Notes under the pieces: generated by a model
Database searches by the model: none
The model's input: only the letters and a program-made list of their open reading frames with translations
What the model was told of the DNA's origin: nothing
Shown here: piece after piece, positions 34,467 through 41,685 of the stretch
Numbering within the stretch: position 1 is the first letter of the stretch
Layout of the letters: the number at the start of each line of letters is the position of its first letter
Made by a program: the position numbers and the translations under genes
From: Kitasatospora phosalacinea
GTDB lineage: Bacteria; Actinomycetota; Actinomycetes; Streptomycetales; Streptomycetaceae
Reading direction: 5' to 3'
Assembly: GCF_000717185.1 (NCBI RefSeq)
Contig: NZ_JNYE01000062.1
Location: 1 to 64,000 of the forward strand
DNA: 64,000 bases

Positions 34467-35480
34467 TCACCGCCGGCGCCCGAGGTAGGTGCCGATCGCC
34501 GCGGCGGCGGCGGTGGCGGCGAGGGCCCCCGCGACGACGCCCCGGTGGGTGGTGGCCCACAGCTGCGGGCTCCGGTCGCTGGAGCTGCCGGAGAAGCGGC
34601 CGCGCGCGCCGCGGTCCTCCCGGTCGTCCACGGGCTCCCACAGGTTGGCCGGATCGTCGCCGTCGCGCGGCTGGTCGGTCTGCTGGGAGTCCAGCCCGGT
34701 CCGGGCGAGGTAGCGGTCCAGCAGGCCCGGCACCACCGCGTTGGCGACCAGGGTGGCGACCGTGCTGCCGCCCACCCAGTACTCGCGCCGCTCCGGGTGG
34801 TCGGCCGCGTGGACGACCGCCCGGGCCGCCACCTCGGGCTGGTAGATCGGCGGGACGGGCTGCGCGCGCTCCGGAAGCCGGGAGAGCACCCAGTCGAACT
34901 GCGGGGTGTTCACCGCCGGCATCTGCACCATCGTGGTGCGCACCCCCGTCCCGGTGGCCAGCAGCTCGCAGCGCAACGCCTCGTGCCAGCCCTGCAGCGC
35001 GTGCTTGGCCCCGCTGTAGGCGCTCTGGAACGGGATGCCCCGGTAGGCGAGGGCGGAGCCGACGTGCACCAGCGTCCCCCGGTCGCGCGGCAGCATGCGG
35101 CGCAGGGCGGCCTGGGTGGCGTACACGTAGCCGAGGTAGGTCACCTCGGTGACCCGGCGGAACTCCTCCGCCGAGATCTCGCTGAAGGGCGCGAAGACGG
35201 AGGTGAACGCGTCGTTCACCCACACGTCGATCGGCCCCAGTTCGCGCTCGACGCGTTCGGCGGCCGCCTCGACGGCCCGGGGATCGCTGACGTCGGCCTC
35301 GATCACGACGGCCCTCGTGCCCGCCTTCCGGGCCTCGGCGGCGGCTGCTTCCAGCCCGGCGCTGCCGCGGGCGATCAGGGCGAGGCGGTCGCCGCGCGCG
35401 GCGAACGCCCCGACGCACGCCCGCCCGATTCCTGCACTGGCGCCGGTGATCACCACGACGCGTGAAGTGGGTGTGGTCAT
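34467..35480 (-). CDS. Short-chain dehydrogenase/reductase
   Basis: 337 residues. Cofactor loop VVVITGASAGIGRACVG (TGxxxGIG), catalytic Ser in HVGSALAYRG and YSGAKHAL (Tyr-x-x-x-Lys), so an active classical SDR. The C-terminal 80 residues, Asp/Arg-rich then a hydrophobic helix ([20 protein letters not shown]), form an unusual membrane anchor or tail. Many streptomycete homologues of this size have the same tail. Substrate unknown. ATG at 35480 with CAGGGC upstream (weak ribosome-binding site). Confidence 0.85.
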   Translation of the reverse strand: MTTPTSRVVVITGASAGIGRACVGAFAARGDRLALIARGSAGLEAAAAEARKAGTRAVVIEADVSDPRAVEAAAERVERELGPIDVWVNDAFTSVFAPFSEISAEEFRRVTEVTYLGYVYATQAALRRMLPRDRGTLVHVGSALAYRGIPFQSAYSGAKHALQGWHEALRCELLATGTGVRTTMVQMPAVNTPQFDWVLSRLPERAQPVPPIYQPEVAARAVVHAADHPERREYWVGGSTVATLVANAVVPGLLDRYLARTGLDSQQTDQPRDGDDPANLWEPVDDREDRGARGRFSGSSSDRSPQLWATTHRGVVAGALAATAAAAAIGTYLGRRR

Positions 35481-35540
35481 GCCCTGTGGTGTGTCCGGTC
35501 GTTCGTAACGCAAACCGGCCTGACCGGGCGTCCCGGGCCC

Positions 35541-35573
35541 GGTCGGGGCCCGGTCGGGGCCCGGTCGGGGCCC
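35541..35573. repeat. 11-bp tandem repeat GGTCGGGGCCC x3
   Basis: Three perfect tandem copies (35541-35551, 35552-35562, 35563-35573) immediately before a stretch of orphan coding-like sequence. Confidence 0.8.
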
Positions 35574-35984
35574 GCGGCTGCCACCTCCCCCGCCGACCTC
35601 GCGCACCACCCCGACCTGCGGGTGCTGCTGACCACGGCCGCAGACGTGATCAGCCGGACCGACGACTTCTCCTTCCTGCGCCGTGAGGAGGGTGCGGGCG
35701 CCACCAGCGTCCTGGTCCGGGGCCCGGTCCTGGAGCACCGCCACCGGCCGAACCGGCGGCAGGCCCCGGACGAGGCGACCGCGGCGCTCGACCGACGGGC
35801 CGGGGAACTGCACGGACTCGCCCGGAAGACGCCCCGGTCGGCCCGGACCCCGGCGGGACGCGCCCCTGGCCGCGTACGCGCGGGAGGGTCCTCGACCGGA
35901 CGGCCGGCCACGAGCGCCGGTGCGCGGCCACCGAGCGCTACGCGTAGCGCCGCGGCGGGCGGGAGGTGTGTAACGGGCCAGTAA
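35574..35984 (+). pseudogene. Orphan coding-like stretch, unidentified
   Basis: The plus frame starting within DLAHHPDLRVLLTTAADVIS and RTDDFSFLRREEGAGATSVLV has codon use like real genes (third positions nearly all G/C) for about 60 codons, then decays into Arg/Pro-rich frame noise and ends at 35984. No start codon with a ribosome-binding site is visible. Probably a fragment; family not recognised. Confidence 0.3.
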
Positions 35985-36149
35985 TCGCGCCGGGTCTAGC
36001 GTGCGGTGCTGTCAGGTCCCGGCGTCCACTCCCCAGGTGCGCGGGCGGGTCGGGGCCGCTCCCCCGCACCCTCTCCCCCAGGAGCCGTCCATGCACGTGC
36101 CCCGTACGCCCGGCCGCAGACGCGCCGTGTGGGCGGCGATCGCGGGAGG

Positions 36150-36470
36150 CCGCCTGGGAGTTGACGCGGGGGCGCAGCGCGGAGGGACACCGCTCGGCCC
36201 GCGCCGAACTGCCCGCCCGCGGCCTGGAGGCCCGCCGCGGCGGCACCCCCGTCCGCCCGCTGGCCGCCGAACTGCTCCGCCTGGCCCGCGCCGGTCTGGA
36301 GGCCCGCGTCGCCGCCGGGCTGGAGCCCCCGCACGTGCCCGCCCTCCTCGACCCGCTGGACGAGATCGCCGCCACCGGCCGCACCTTCGCCCACCAGCGC
36401 CTGGAGCGCTGGCACGGCGACCTGCGCACCGACCCGGCCCGCTACGTCGCCGCCCACCGGGTCCGACGCA
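36150..36470 (+). pseudogene. Fragment resembling the C-terminus of glutamate-cysteine ligase
   Basis: The frame reads WELTRGRSAEGHRSARAELP, then PVRPLAAELLRLARAGLEAR, LDPLDEIAATGRTFAHQRLE and RWHGDLRTDPARYVA. The segment LLxLARxGL...DPLxEIxxxGRTxAxxLLxxxHG is the end of plant/proteobacterial-type GshA (GCS2 family). The N-terminal catalytic part is absent, and the preceding frame is out of register. Best seen as a gene remnant; similarity is by eye only. Confidence 0.4.
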
Positions 36471-36701
36471 CCCGCAGCGGCGGGCGGCGCCGGGGGGTGG
36501 AACGCGTCCGGGCGCGCGGCGTGCTCGGGGCGGCGCGCGCCGGGCCGTGCCGTGCGCGCCCGGCATTCAGGTGAGTTCGGTGCGCCCGGGGTCGCGGAAG
36601 CCGTTGCGCCGACCGATTCCTTCGAGCACGACCCGTCGGGGCGGAGCGGCGGTCCAGCTCGCCCGCGCCTCCGCCCCGTCCACGAGAGGACAGCGCGACC
36701 G
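36471..36701. other. Spacer upstream of the lod operon
   Basis: No gene is seen. The ribosome-binding site of lodA (GAGAGGACAGCGCGACC) lies at its end. No convincing -10/-35 pair or palindrome was found. Confidence 0.4.
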
Positions 36702-38705
36702 ATGACAGACGAGATCGCCTACGCGAAGATCCACCCCGCGATCGGGGTGGCCCGCGTCGGCAACAGCACCGCCGCGGACGGCTGGTTCCACGGTCCCGAG
36801 ACGCCCGCGCCCGAACCGGCACCGGTCGGTTTCTACAAGGACGCCGCCGGCGCGATCAAGCGCCAGGCCGCCCGGTTCCGGATCTACGGCTACGACGCCC
36901 AGCACCGCGTGGTGCGGGAGCTGAAGCCCTCCGAGGCCGGGGTGGAGGTCGAGTGGGCGGTGCACGTGGCCAACCGCAAGGCCGCCTGGTACAACTTCGA
37001 CCTCGCCCTCGACATCCCCGACATGAAGGGCATGGCGTCCCAGCTCCGCAACGCCAAGCCCGACCACGCGGACCGCTCCCACCTGGTCATCGACCCCGGC
37101 CGCAAGACGCTGCCCCCCGGCAGCAAGGGGCCGGTGGAGTTCACCGGCGGCTCCTGCTTCGGCGTCCCCGTCCCGCTGGGCCGGATGCAGGCCGACGAGG
37201 AGGGGCGGCTGGTCGTCCTCGGCGGCGCCGGCACCTCCGCCTCCCCCGGCGGCGAGCCGCTGGTCTCCTTCGGCAACAACGACGGCTGGTACGACGACAC
37301 CTCCGACGGCCCGGTCACCGCGACCCTGAAGCTGAACGGCAGGGCCGTCGAGGTCAAGGGCGCCTGGGTGGTGGTCGGCCCGCCCAACTTCGCCCCGGAC
37401 GTGAAGACCCCGCGCACCCTGTGGGACCTGCTGCACGACGTCTTCCGCCCCGAGCAGCCCGTCGGCGCGAGCGAGGAGGTGGTGTTCGAGCGGGACATCA
37501 GGCCGATCCTGCACCGCTTCTGCGAACTCCAGTGGGTCAACAAGGGCTACGCCACCCACTACGGCTTCGGCGGCCCCGAGGACTTCATGGCCCCCGCCCT
37601 GTACGACCGGCTCTCCAGCAAGGCCGAGCGCAACCGGGAGCTGCGCCGCCAGGTGTTCACCGCGATGCGCGACTACGAGCGCGACGGCGGCCGCTCCCCG
37701 CTGCCCTGGCCGTGGTTCTACGGCGACGGCATGGCGAGCAGGCCCAAGTCGCAGTTGCAGTACATGACGCTCTCCCCCACCCAGATCGCGCAGTTGGAGA
37801 AGTGGGCGGACGGGGAGTTCAGCACCGCCGCCGTCCCCGGCGTCCCGGCCCGGCTGGAGGACGCGCCCCTCGCCGAGCAGCCCGGCCTGCTGGACCGCGC
37901 CGCCCTGGACTTCTGCCTCGCCGACGCCTTCCACCCCGGCTGCGAGGTCACCTGGCCGATCCGGCACACCACCATGTACCAGGAGCCGTTCCGGATCCTG
38001 CACCGCGCCGAGAACGACCCCGAACCCGACTACGGCCCGCAGCTGAGCGCCGAGCGGGCCCTGGGCGCCGACGGCCCGCTGCACGCCCAGCCGCCCGGCG
38101 GGCTGACCCGCTGGATGGCGATCCCCTGGCAGACCGACACCGCCAGCTGCCGCTCCGGCTACGAGTTCAAGGCCCTGCCCAAGGGCCGCTACGACCCGCA
38201 CCTGCCGACCTTCTGGCCCGCCCGGGTGCCCAACCACGTGTTCACCGAGGAGGACTTCCGGATCGTCAACAAGGAGAAGGACGCGGCCGGTTCGGAGGAG
38301 CAGCGACTGGACGCGTTCGCCCGCCGGGCCTCCTGGCTGCGCGGCCTGCGCGGCGAGTACAAGGAGCAGCTCGTCCAGGCGACCCACGAGTGGCACCACT
38401 TCGGCATCGTGGAGACCCGCCGCTACACGGTCGGCGACGGCAGGTTCCCCGCCACCGTCCAGGTCGAGTCGAAGCCGGGCTTCCCGCTGGAGGGCGTCTC
38501 GCCCGACCGCAACCTGGTGACCGTGCACGTCCCGGAGGCCACCGTGCTGGACACCGCCGCCTACAGCGGCGTGCTCGGCGACGTCGCCGAGCGGACCGGC
38601 TACAGCGCCGAGGAGATCACGGTCGGCTACATCGACAAGCTCGACCCGTTCGGCGAGGAGTCCGCCAACGGCGGCGGCGCCCGCCCCGCGGACGGCGGCG
38701 CGTGA
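36702..38705 (+). CDS. lodA: LodA/GoxA-family CTQ-dependent amino-acid oxidase
   Basis: 667 residues. Starts EIAYAKIHPAIGVARVGNS, the LodA N-terminal signature. LodA-type enzymes oxidise an amino acid (lysine or glycine in known members) giving H2O2, with a cysteine tryptophylquinone cofactor built from a Cys and a Trp of the chain. Here Cys414 (FHPGCEVTWP) and Trp476 (MAIPWQTDTASC) are 62 residues apart, close to the 65 between Cys516 and Trp581 of Marinomonas LodA. No signal peptide. The next two genes overlap it by 4 bp each. Substrate unknown. Confidence 0.85.
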   Translation: MTDEIAYAKIHPAIGVARVGNSTAADGWFHGPETPAPEPAPVGFYKDAAGAIKRQAARFRIYGYDAQHRVVRELKPSEAGVEVEWAVHVANRKAAWYNFDLALDIPDMKGMASQLRNAKPDHADRSHLVIDPGRKTLPPGSKGPVEFTGGSCFGVPVPLGRMQADEEGRLVVLGGAGTSASPGGEPLVSFGNNDGWYDDTSDGPVTATLKLNGRAVEVKGAWVVVGPPNFAPDVKTPRTLWDLLHDVFRPEQPVGASEEVVFERDIRPILHRFCELQWVNKGYATHYGFGGPEDFMAPALYDRLSSKAERNRELRRQVFTAMRDYERDGGRSPLPWPWFYGDGMASRPKSQLQYMTLSPTQIAQLEKWADGEFSTAAVPGVPARLEDAPLAEQPGLLDRAALDFCLADAFHPGCEVTWPIRHTTMYQEPFRILHRAENDPEPDYGPQLSAERALGADGPLHAQPPGGLTRWMAIPWQTDTASCRSGYEFKALPKGRYDPHLPTFWPARVPNHVFTEEDFRIVNKEKDAAGSEEQRLDAFARRASWLRGLRGEYKEQLVQATHEWHHFGIVETRRYTVGDGRFPATVQVESKPGFPLEGVSPDRNLVTVHVPEATVLDTAAYSGVLGDVAERTGYSAEEITVGYIDKLDPFGEESANGGGARPADGGA

Positions 38706-39820
38706 GCCCGGCCGCACCCGCCGCGTCCCGAGCCCCCCGCGTCGACGTGGTCGTGGCGGGCGGCGGCCCGGCGGGTGCGGCCGCCGCCCTCGCCCTGGCC
38801 CGGGCGGGCCGGACGGTGCTGCTGGCCGACGCCGGACGCGGCCCGGCCCCGGTCGGCGAGGCGCTGCCCGCCGCCGCCCGCGTCCTGCTGCGCGACCTGG
38901 GCGCGGACGGCGCCCTGGCGGACGGCCACCTGCCCTGCCCGGCCAACCGCTCCGCGTGGGGCGGCCCGGCGCTCGCCTCGACCGACAGCATCCTCGACCC
39001 GCACGGCCACGGCTGGCACCTCGACCGGCCCCGCTTCGACCGCCAACTGCGCGCCCGCGCCCGGGCCCAGGGCGTCCGCCTCGCCGAGCGCACCACCGCC
39101 CGCCCGCTGGCCCGCACCCCCGACGGCGGCTGGACGGTGCGGCTGGGCGAGCGGGACACGGTCCGCTGCCGGTGGATCGTGGACGCCACCGGCCGCCGGG
39201 CCGCCGTCGCCACCGCCCGCGGGGCCCGGCGGCTGGTCGGTGACCGGCTGCTCGCCGTCCACCTCACCCTCGGCCCCGCCGCGGAGGGCGCCGACACCAC
39301 CACCACGGTCGAGGCGGCCCCCGACGGCTGGTGGTACACCGCACCGCTGCCCACCGGCCACCGCCTGCTCGCCTGGTACACCGACGCGGACCTGCCCGCC
39401 GCCCGGGCCGACCTCGTCGACCGGCTCGCCCGCACCCGCCACGTGCACCCCCTCGCGGGCGCCCACCCCTGGCCCCCCGGCACCGCGCCCCGGCGCGCGC
39501 CCGCCCACACCGCGCACCTCGACACCGTGCACGGCGACGGCTGGACGGCGGCCGGGGACGCCGCCGCCGCGTTCGACCCGCTGTCCTCGCAGGGCATCCT
39601 GACCGCCCTGTTCACCGGCCTGCGGGCCGGACAGGCCGTGCACGCCCACCTGGACGGCGACCCGGGCGCACTGCCCGGCTACGCCGACGACCTCGCCGCC
39701 GTCCGCTCCCTCTACCTGCGCAACCGGCGCACCCACTACGCCGCCGAACAGCGCTGGCCCGACCGGCCGTTCTGGCAGCGCCGCCACACCCCCACCACCC
39801 ACGAGGAGACCTCCGCATGA
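38702..39820 (+). CDS. lodB: LodB-like FAD-dependent maturation flavoprotein
   Basis: 372 residues. FAD-binding VDVVVAGGGPAGAAAALALA, GRGPAPVGEALPAAA, IVDATGRRA and GDAAAAFDPLSSQGI (GDAA-x5-P motif). It is the tryptophan-halogenase-like family whose member LodB is needed to hydroxylate the precursor Trp and form CTQ in LodA. Its start overlaps the lodA stop (GTGA), which fits a dedicated maturase. Confidence 0.85.
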   Translation: MSPAAPAASRAPRVDVVVAGGGPAGAAAALALARAGRTVLLADAGRGPAPVGEALPAAARVLLRDLGADGALADGHLPCPANRSAWGGPALASTDSILDPHGHGWHLDRPRFDRQLRARARAQGVRLAERTTARPLARTPDGGWTVRLGERDTVRCRWIVDATGRRAAVATARGARRLVGDRLLAVHLTLGPAAEGADTTTTVEAAPDGWWYTAPLPTGHRLLAWYTDADLPAARADLVDRLARTRHVHPLAGAHPWPPGTAPRRAPAHTAHLDTVHGDGWTAAGDAAAAFDPLSSQGILTALFTGLRAGQAVHAHLDGDPGALPGYADDLAAVRSLYLRNRRTHYAAEQRWPDRPFWQRRHTPTTHEETSA

Positions 39821-40539
39821 ACGCCGAAACCCTGCCCGACACCCTGAGCGCCGACGCCGCCGACCGGCACGGCCACCGCTTCCTGCTGATCGGCCGGAAG
39901 AAGGTCTTCAGCTACCACCTGGGCCTGTACAACGTCCCGGTCCACGCCTTCCAGCTGATCACCTCCTTCGACCTGCCCACCGCCCTGCTCGACACCTACC
40001 TGGCGGACCTCGACGCGCACGAGGACCAGCAGGTCTACTACTCGCTGTTCTCCGAGGGCCACTGGCCGCTGAGCGAGATCACCGAGGGCACCCGGACCTC
40101 GCTGCCGGTCGAGTTGGAGCGCGTCACCGTCGACGCCGAGGGCAAGCGGAAGTTCACCCCCCTCCTGGACGCCGTCGACGCCGGCTGCCGCAAGGAGGAC
40201 GTGGTGCACTACCGGCCGCTCGTCCGCGACGCCGGCTACCCCGACTTCCTGACCGAGCTGGTCTTCGGCCAAGGCGACGAGGTCCACCTCGCCCACGCCC
40301 TGGCCGGCGCCCCGAACTGGGACGAGGTGGTCACCACCGTCGCCCCGCAGGGCTTCCGGCCCGCCGACCTCGCCCCCGCGGCCACCCTCACCGTCCCCTC
40401 CGTCAAGGACCCGCACGCCGCCGTCCCGAAGAGCCCGCTGACCCCCGGCACCCGCCACGAGGGGAAGATCGGCGACCGCGCCGTCTCCTTCACCGTCGGC
40501 CGCCAGGGCTGGTGGAACCACACCTCCCTCAACGGCTGA
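39817..40539 (+). CDS. Unrecognised third protein of the lod operon
   Basis: 240 residues, ATGA overlap with lodB. Soluble, no signal peptide. Notable segments: HRFLLIGRKKVFSYHLGLYN, VPVHAFQLITSFDLP, YYSLFSEGHWPLSEI. I do not recognise the family. Tight coupling to lodA/lodB suggests it works with the oxidase, for example as a chaperone, peroxide-related partner or immunity factor, but the sequence does not tell which. Followed by a clear terminator. Confidence 0.7.
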   Translation: MNAETLPDTLSADAADRHGHRFLLIGRKKVFSYHLGLYNVPVHAFQLITSFDLPTALLDTYLADLDAHEDQQVYYSLFSEGHWPLSEITEGTRTSLPVELERVTVDAEGKRKFTPLLDAVDAGCRKEDVVHYRPLVRDAGYPDFLTELVFGQGDEVHLAHALAGAPNWDEVVTTVAPQGFRPADLAPAATLTVPSVKDPHAAVPKSPLTPGTRHEGKIGDRAVSFTVGRQGWWNHTSLNG

Positions 40540-40549
40540 CCCCACGACC

Positions 40550-40581
40550 GTGCCCCGCCGGGTTCCCGCCCGGCGGGGCAC
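40550..40581. terminator. 13-bp hairpin ending the lod operon
   Basis: GTGCCCCGCCGGG and its complement around a 6-base loop, 10 bp after the stop codon and just before the convergent TNT-domain gene end. Confidence 0.8.
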
Positions 40582-40600
40582 GCCCGCGCCGTCCGGGCCG

Positions 40601-41308
40601 TCAGGCGCCGGTGGGGGTCACCGCGCACTGCTGGTCGTCGACGACCTCCAGGTACTTCTCCTTGACGAGGACGTCGATCTTGTACTCCTGGCCGTCGAGC
40701 TGCTCGGGCTTGAGGTCCTTGTCCAGCCACTCTTGGACGCCGCCGCCGGGCATGCCGAAGAAGGCGGCGGTGTGCCCGCGCCGGACGTCGAACTCCTGCA
40801 GGACGTTCAGGCAGTGGTACGCCTTGCCGTCGCCGTCGGGGTTGAGCGCGTCCGGGGTCAGCGAGCGCTGGACGAACGGCGTGCCGGGGTCGGAGAGGTA
40901 GCCGCCCTTGAGCGGGCCGAAGCGGTCCAGCTCGGTGCCGACCGGCACGGTCCACCGCGTCATGTCGACCTTGCCGTCGAGCTTCTGGAAGCCGCGGTCG
41001 GGCGCGAACTGCCAGTCGCCCTTGTCCGTGGCGTACAGCTTCACGAAGTGGGTGGCGCTGAGCCCGCCGAAGCGCTGGTAGCCCCGCAGCAGGGTGGCGA
41101 CCGGTTCGGTGTTGGGCAGGACGGCGGGGCCGAGCCGCGCCTCGTTGCAGTAGTACGGGCCCGGGAGCTCGTTCGGCGGGTTGGGGCAGTCGTCGGGGAC
41201 GGCCCGGACGGCACCGGGCTGGGCGGCGACGGCGTCCCCGACGGCCGCGACGGCGGTGAGCGGCAGGGCGCAGGCGAGGGCGGCGGTGAGCAGGGGGCGA
41301 AGGCGCAC
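40601..41308 (-). CDS. Secreted TNT-domain protein (putative NAD glycohydrolase)
   Basis: 235 residues. Sec signal peptide RLRPLLTAALACALPLTAVA with cleavage near AVAAQPG. The C-terminal ~110 residues (TELDRFGPLKGGYLSDPGTP, FVQRSLTPDAL, GVQEWLDKDLKPEQL) match the TNT domain (DUF4237), named after the tuberculosis necrotizing toxin, an NAD+ glycohydrolase. Four cysteines in the N-terminal part (CPNPPNELPGPYYC and two later) may form disulfides. No immunity protein of the IFT type is seen next door. GTG start with CGGAG. Confidence 0.75.
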   Translation of the reverse strand: MRLRPLLTAALACALPLTAVAAVGDAVAAQPGAVRAVPDDCPNPPNELPGPYYCNEARLGPAVLPNTEPVATLLRGYQRFGGLSATHFVKLYATDKGDWQFAPDRGFQKLDGKVDMTRWTVPVGTELDRFGPLKGGYLSDPGTPFVQRSLTPDALNPDGDGKAYHCLNVLQEFDVRRGHTAAFFGMPGGGVQEWLDKDLKPEQLDGQEYKIDVLVKEKYLEVVDDQQCAVTPTGA

Positions 41309-41340
41309 GTGGCGCTCCGTTCTGTGAGGGGGGTGGACTG

Positions 41341-41571
41341 ATGCGTCGTGGAACGCGGTGGGGCGGTCAGCGGGTGCGCGGACGGGACCAGGGCGCGGTC
41401 GGCGCCCGCGCCCACCTCGCCGCCGGACGCCCCGCCGAGGCCGCCCGGATCGCCGCCGCCGAAGCCGCCCGCGCCCACGCCAGCGGCGAACGCCTCGCCG
41501 AGACCGAGGCCCTCATCGCCCACGCCACCGCCGCCACCCGCCTCGGCGACGACGCCACCGCCCGCATCTGA
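41341..41571 (+). pseudogene. C-terminal fragment of a TPR-type protein
   Basis: 76 codons; residues 20-76 (GARAHLAAGRPAEAARIAAA, EAARAHASGERLAETEALIA, HATAATRLGDDATARI) form helix pairs like the end of a TPR/LuxR regulator, with strongly biased codons. The first 18 codons do not look coding. Likely a remnant; independent expression is doubtful. Confidence 0.3.
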
Positions 41572-41685
41572 CTCATGGACCGACCGACGCCGACAGGCTG
41601 TCTTGTAGCCGATTCGTGGGCCCGGAGAAGGGGGCAGCCCCCGGGCCGGGGGGCGCGGGGGCTGCGGGGGATGGAGCGGTCGGGG

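Noticed and set aside
35541-35573. GGTCGGGGCCC array as DevR boxes
   Set aside because: The arms do not form the GGGCC-N4-GGCCC dyad, and no gene of the regulon or -10-like element follows.
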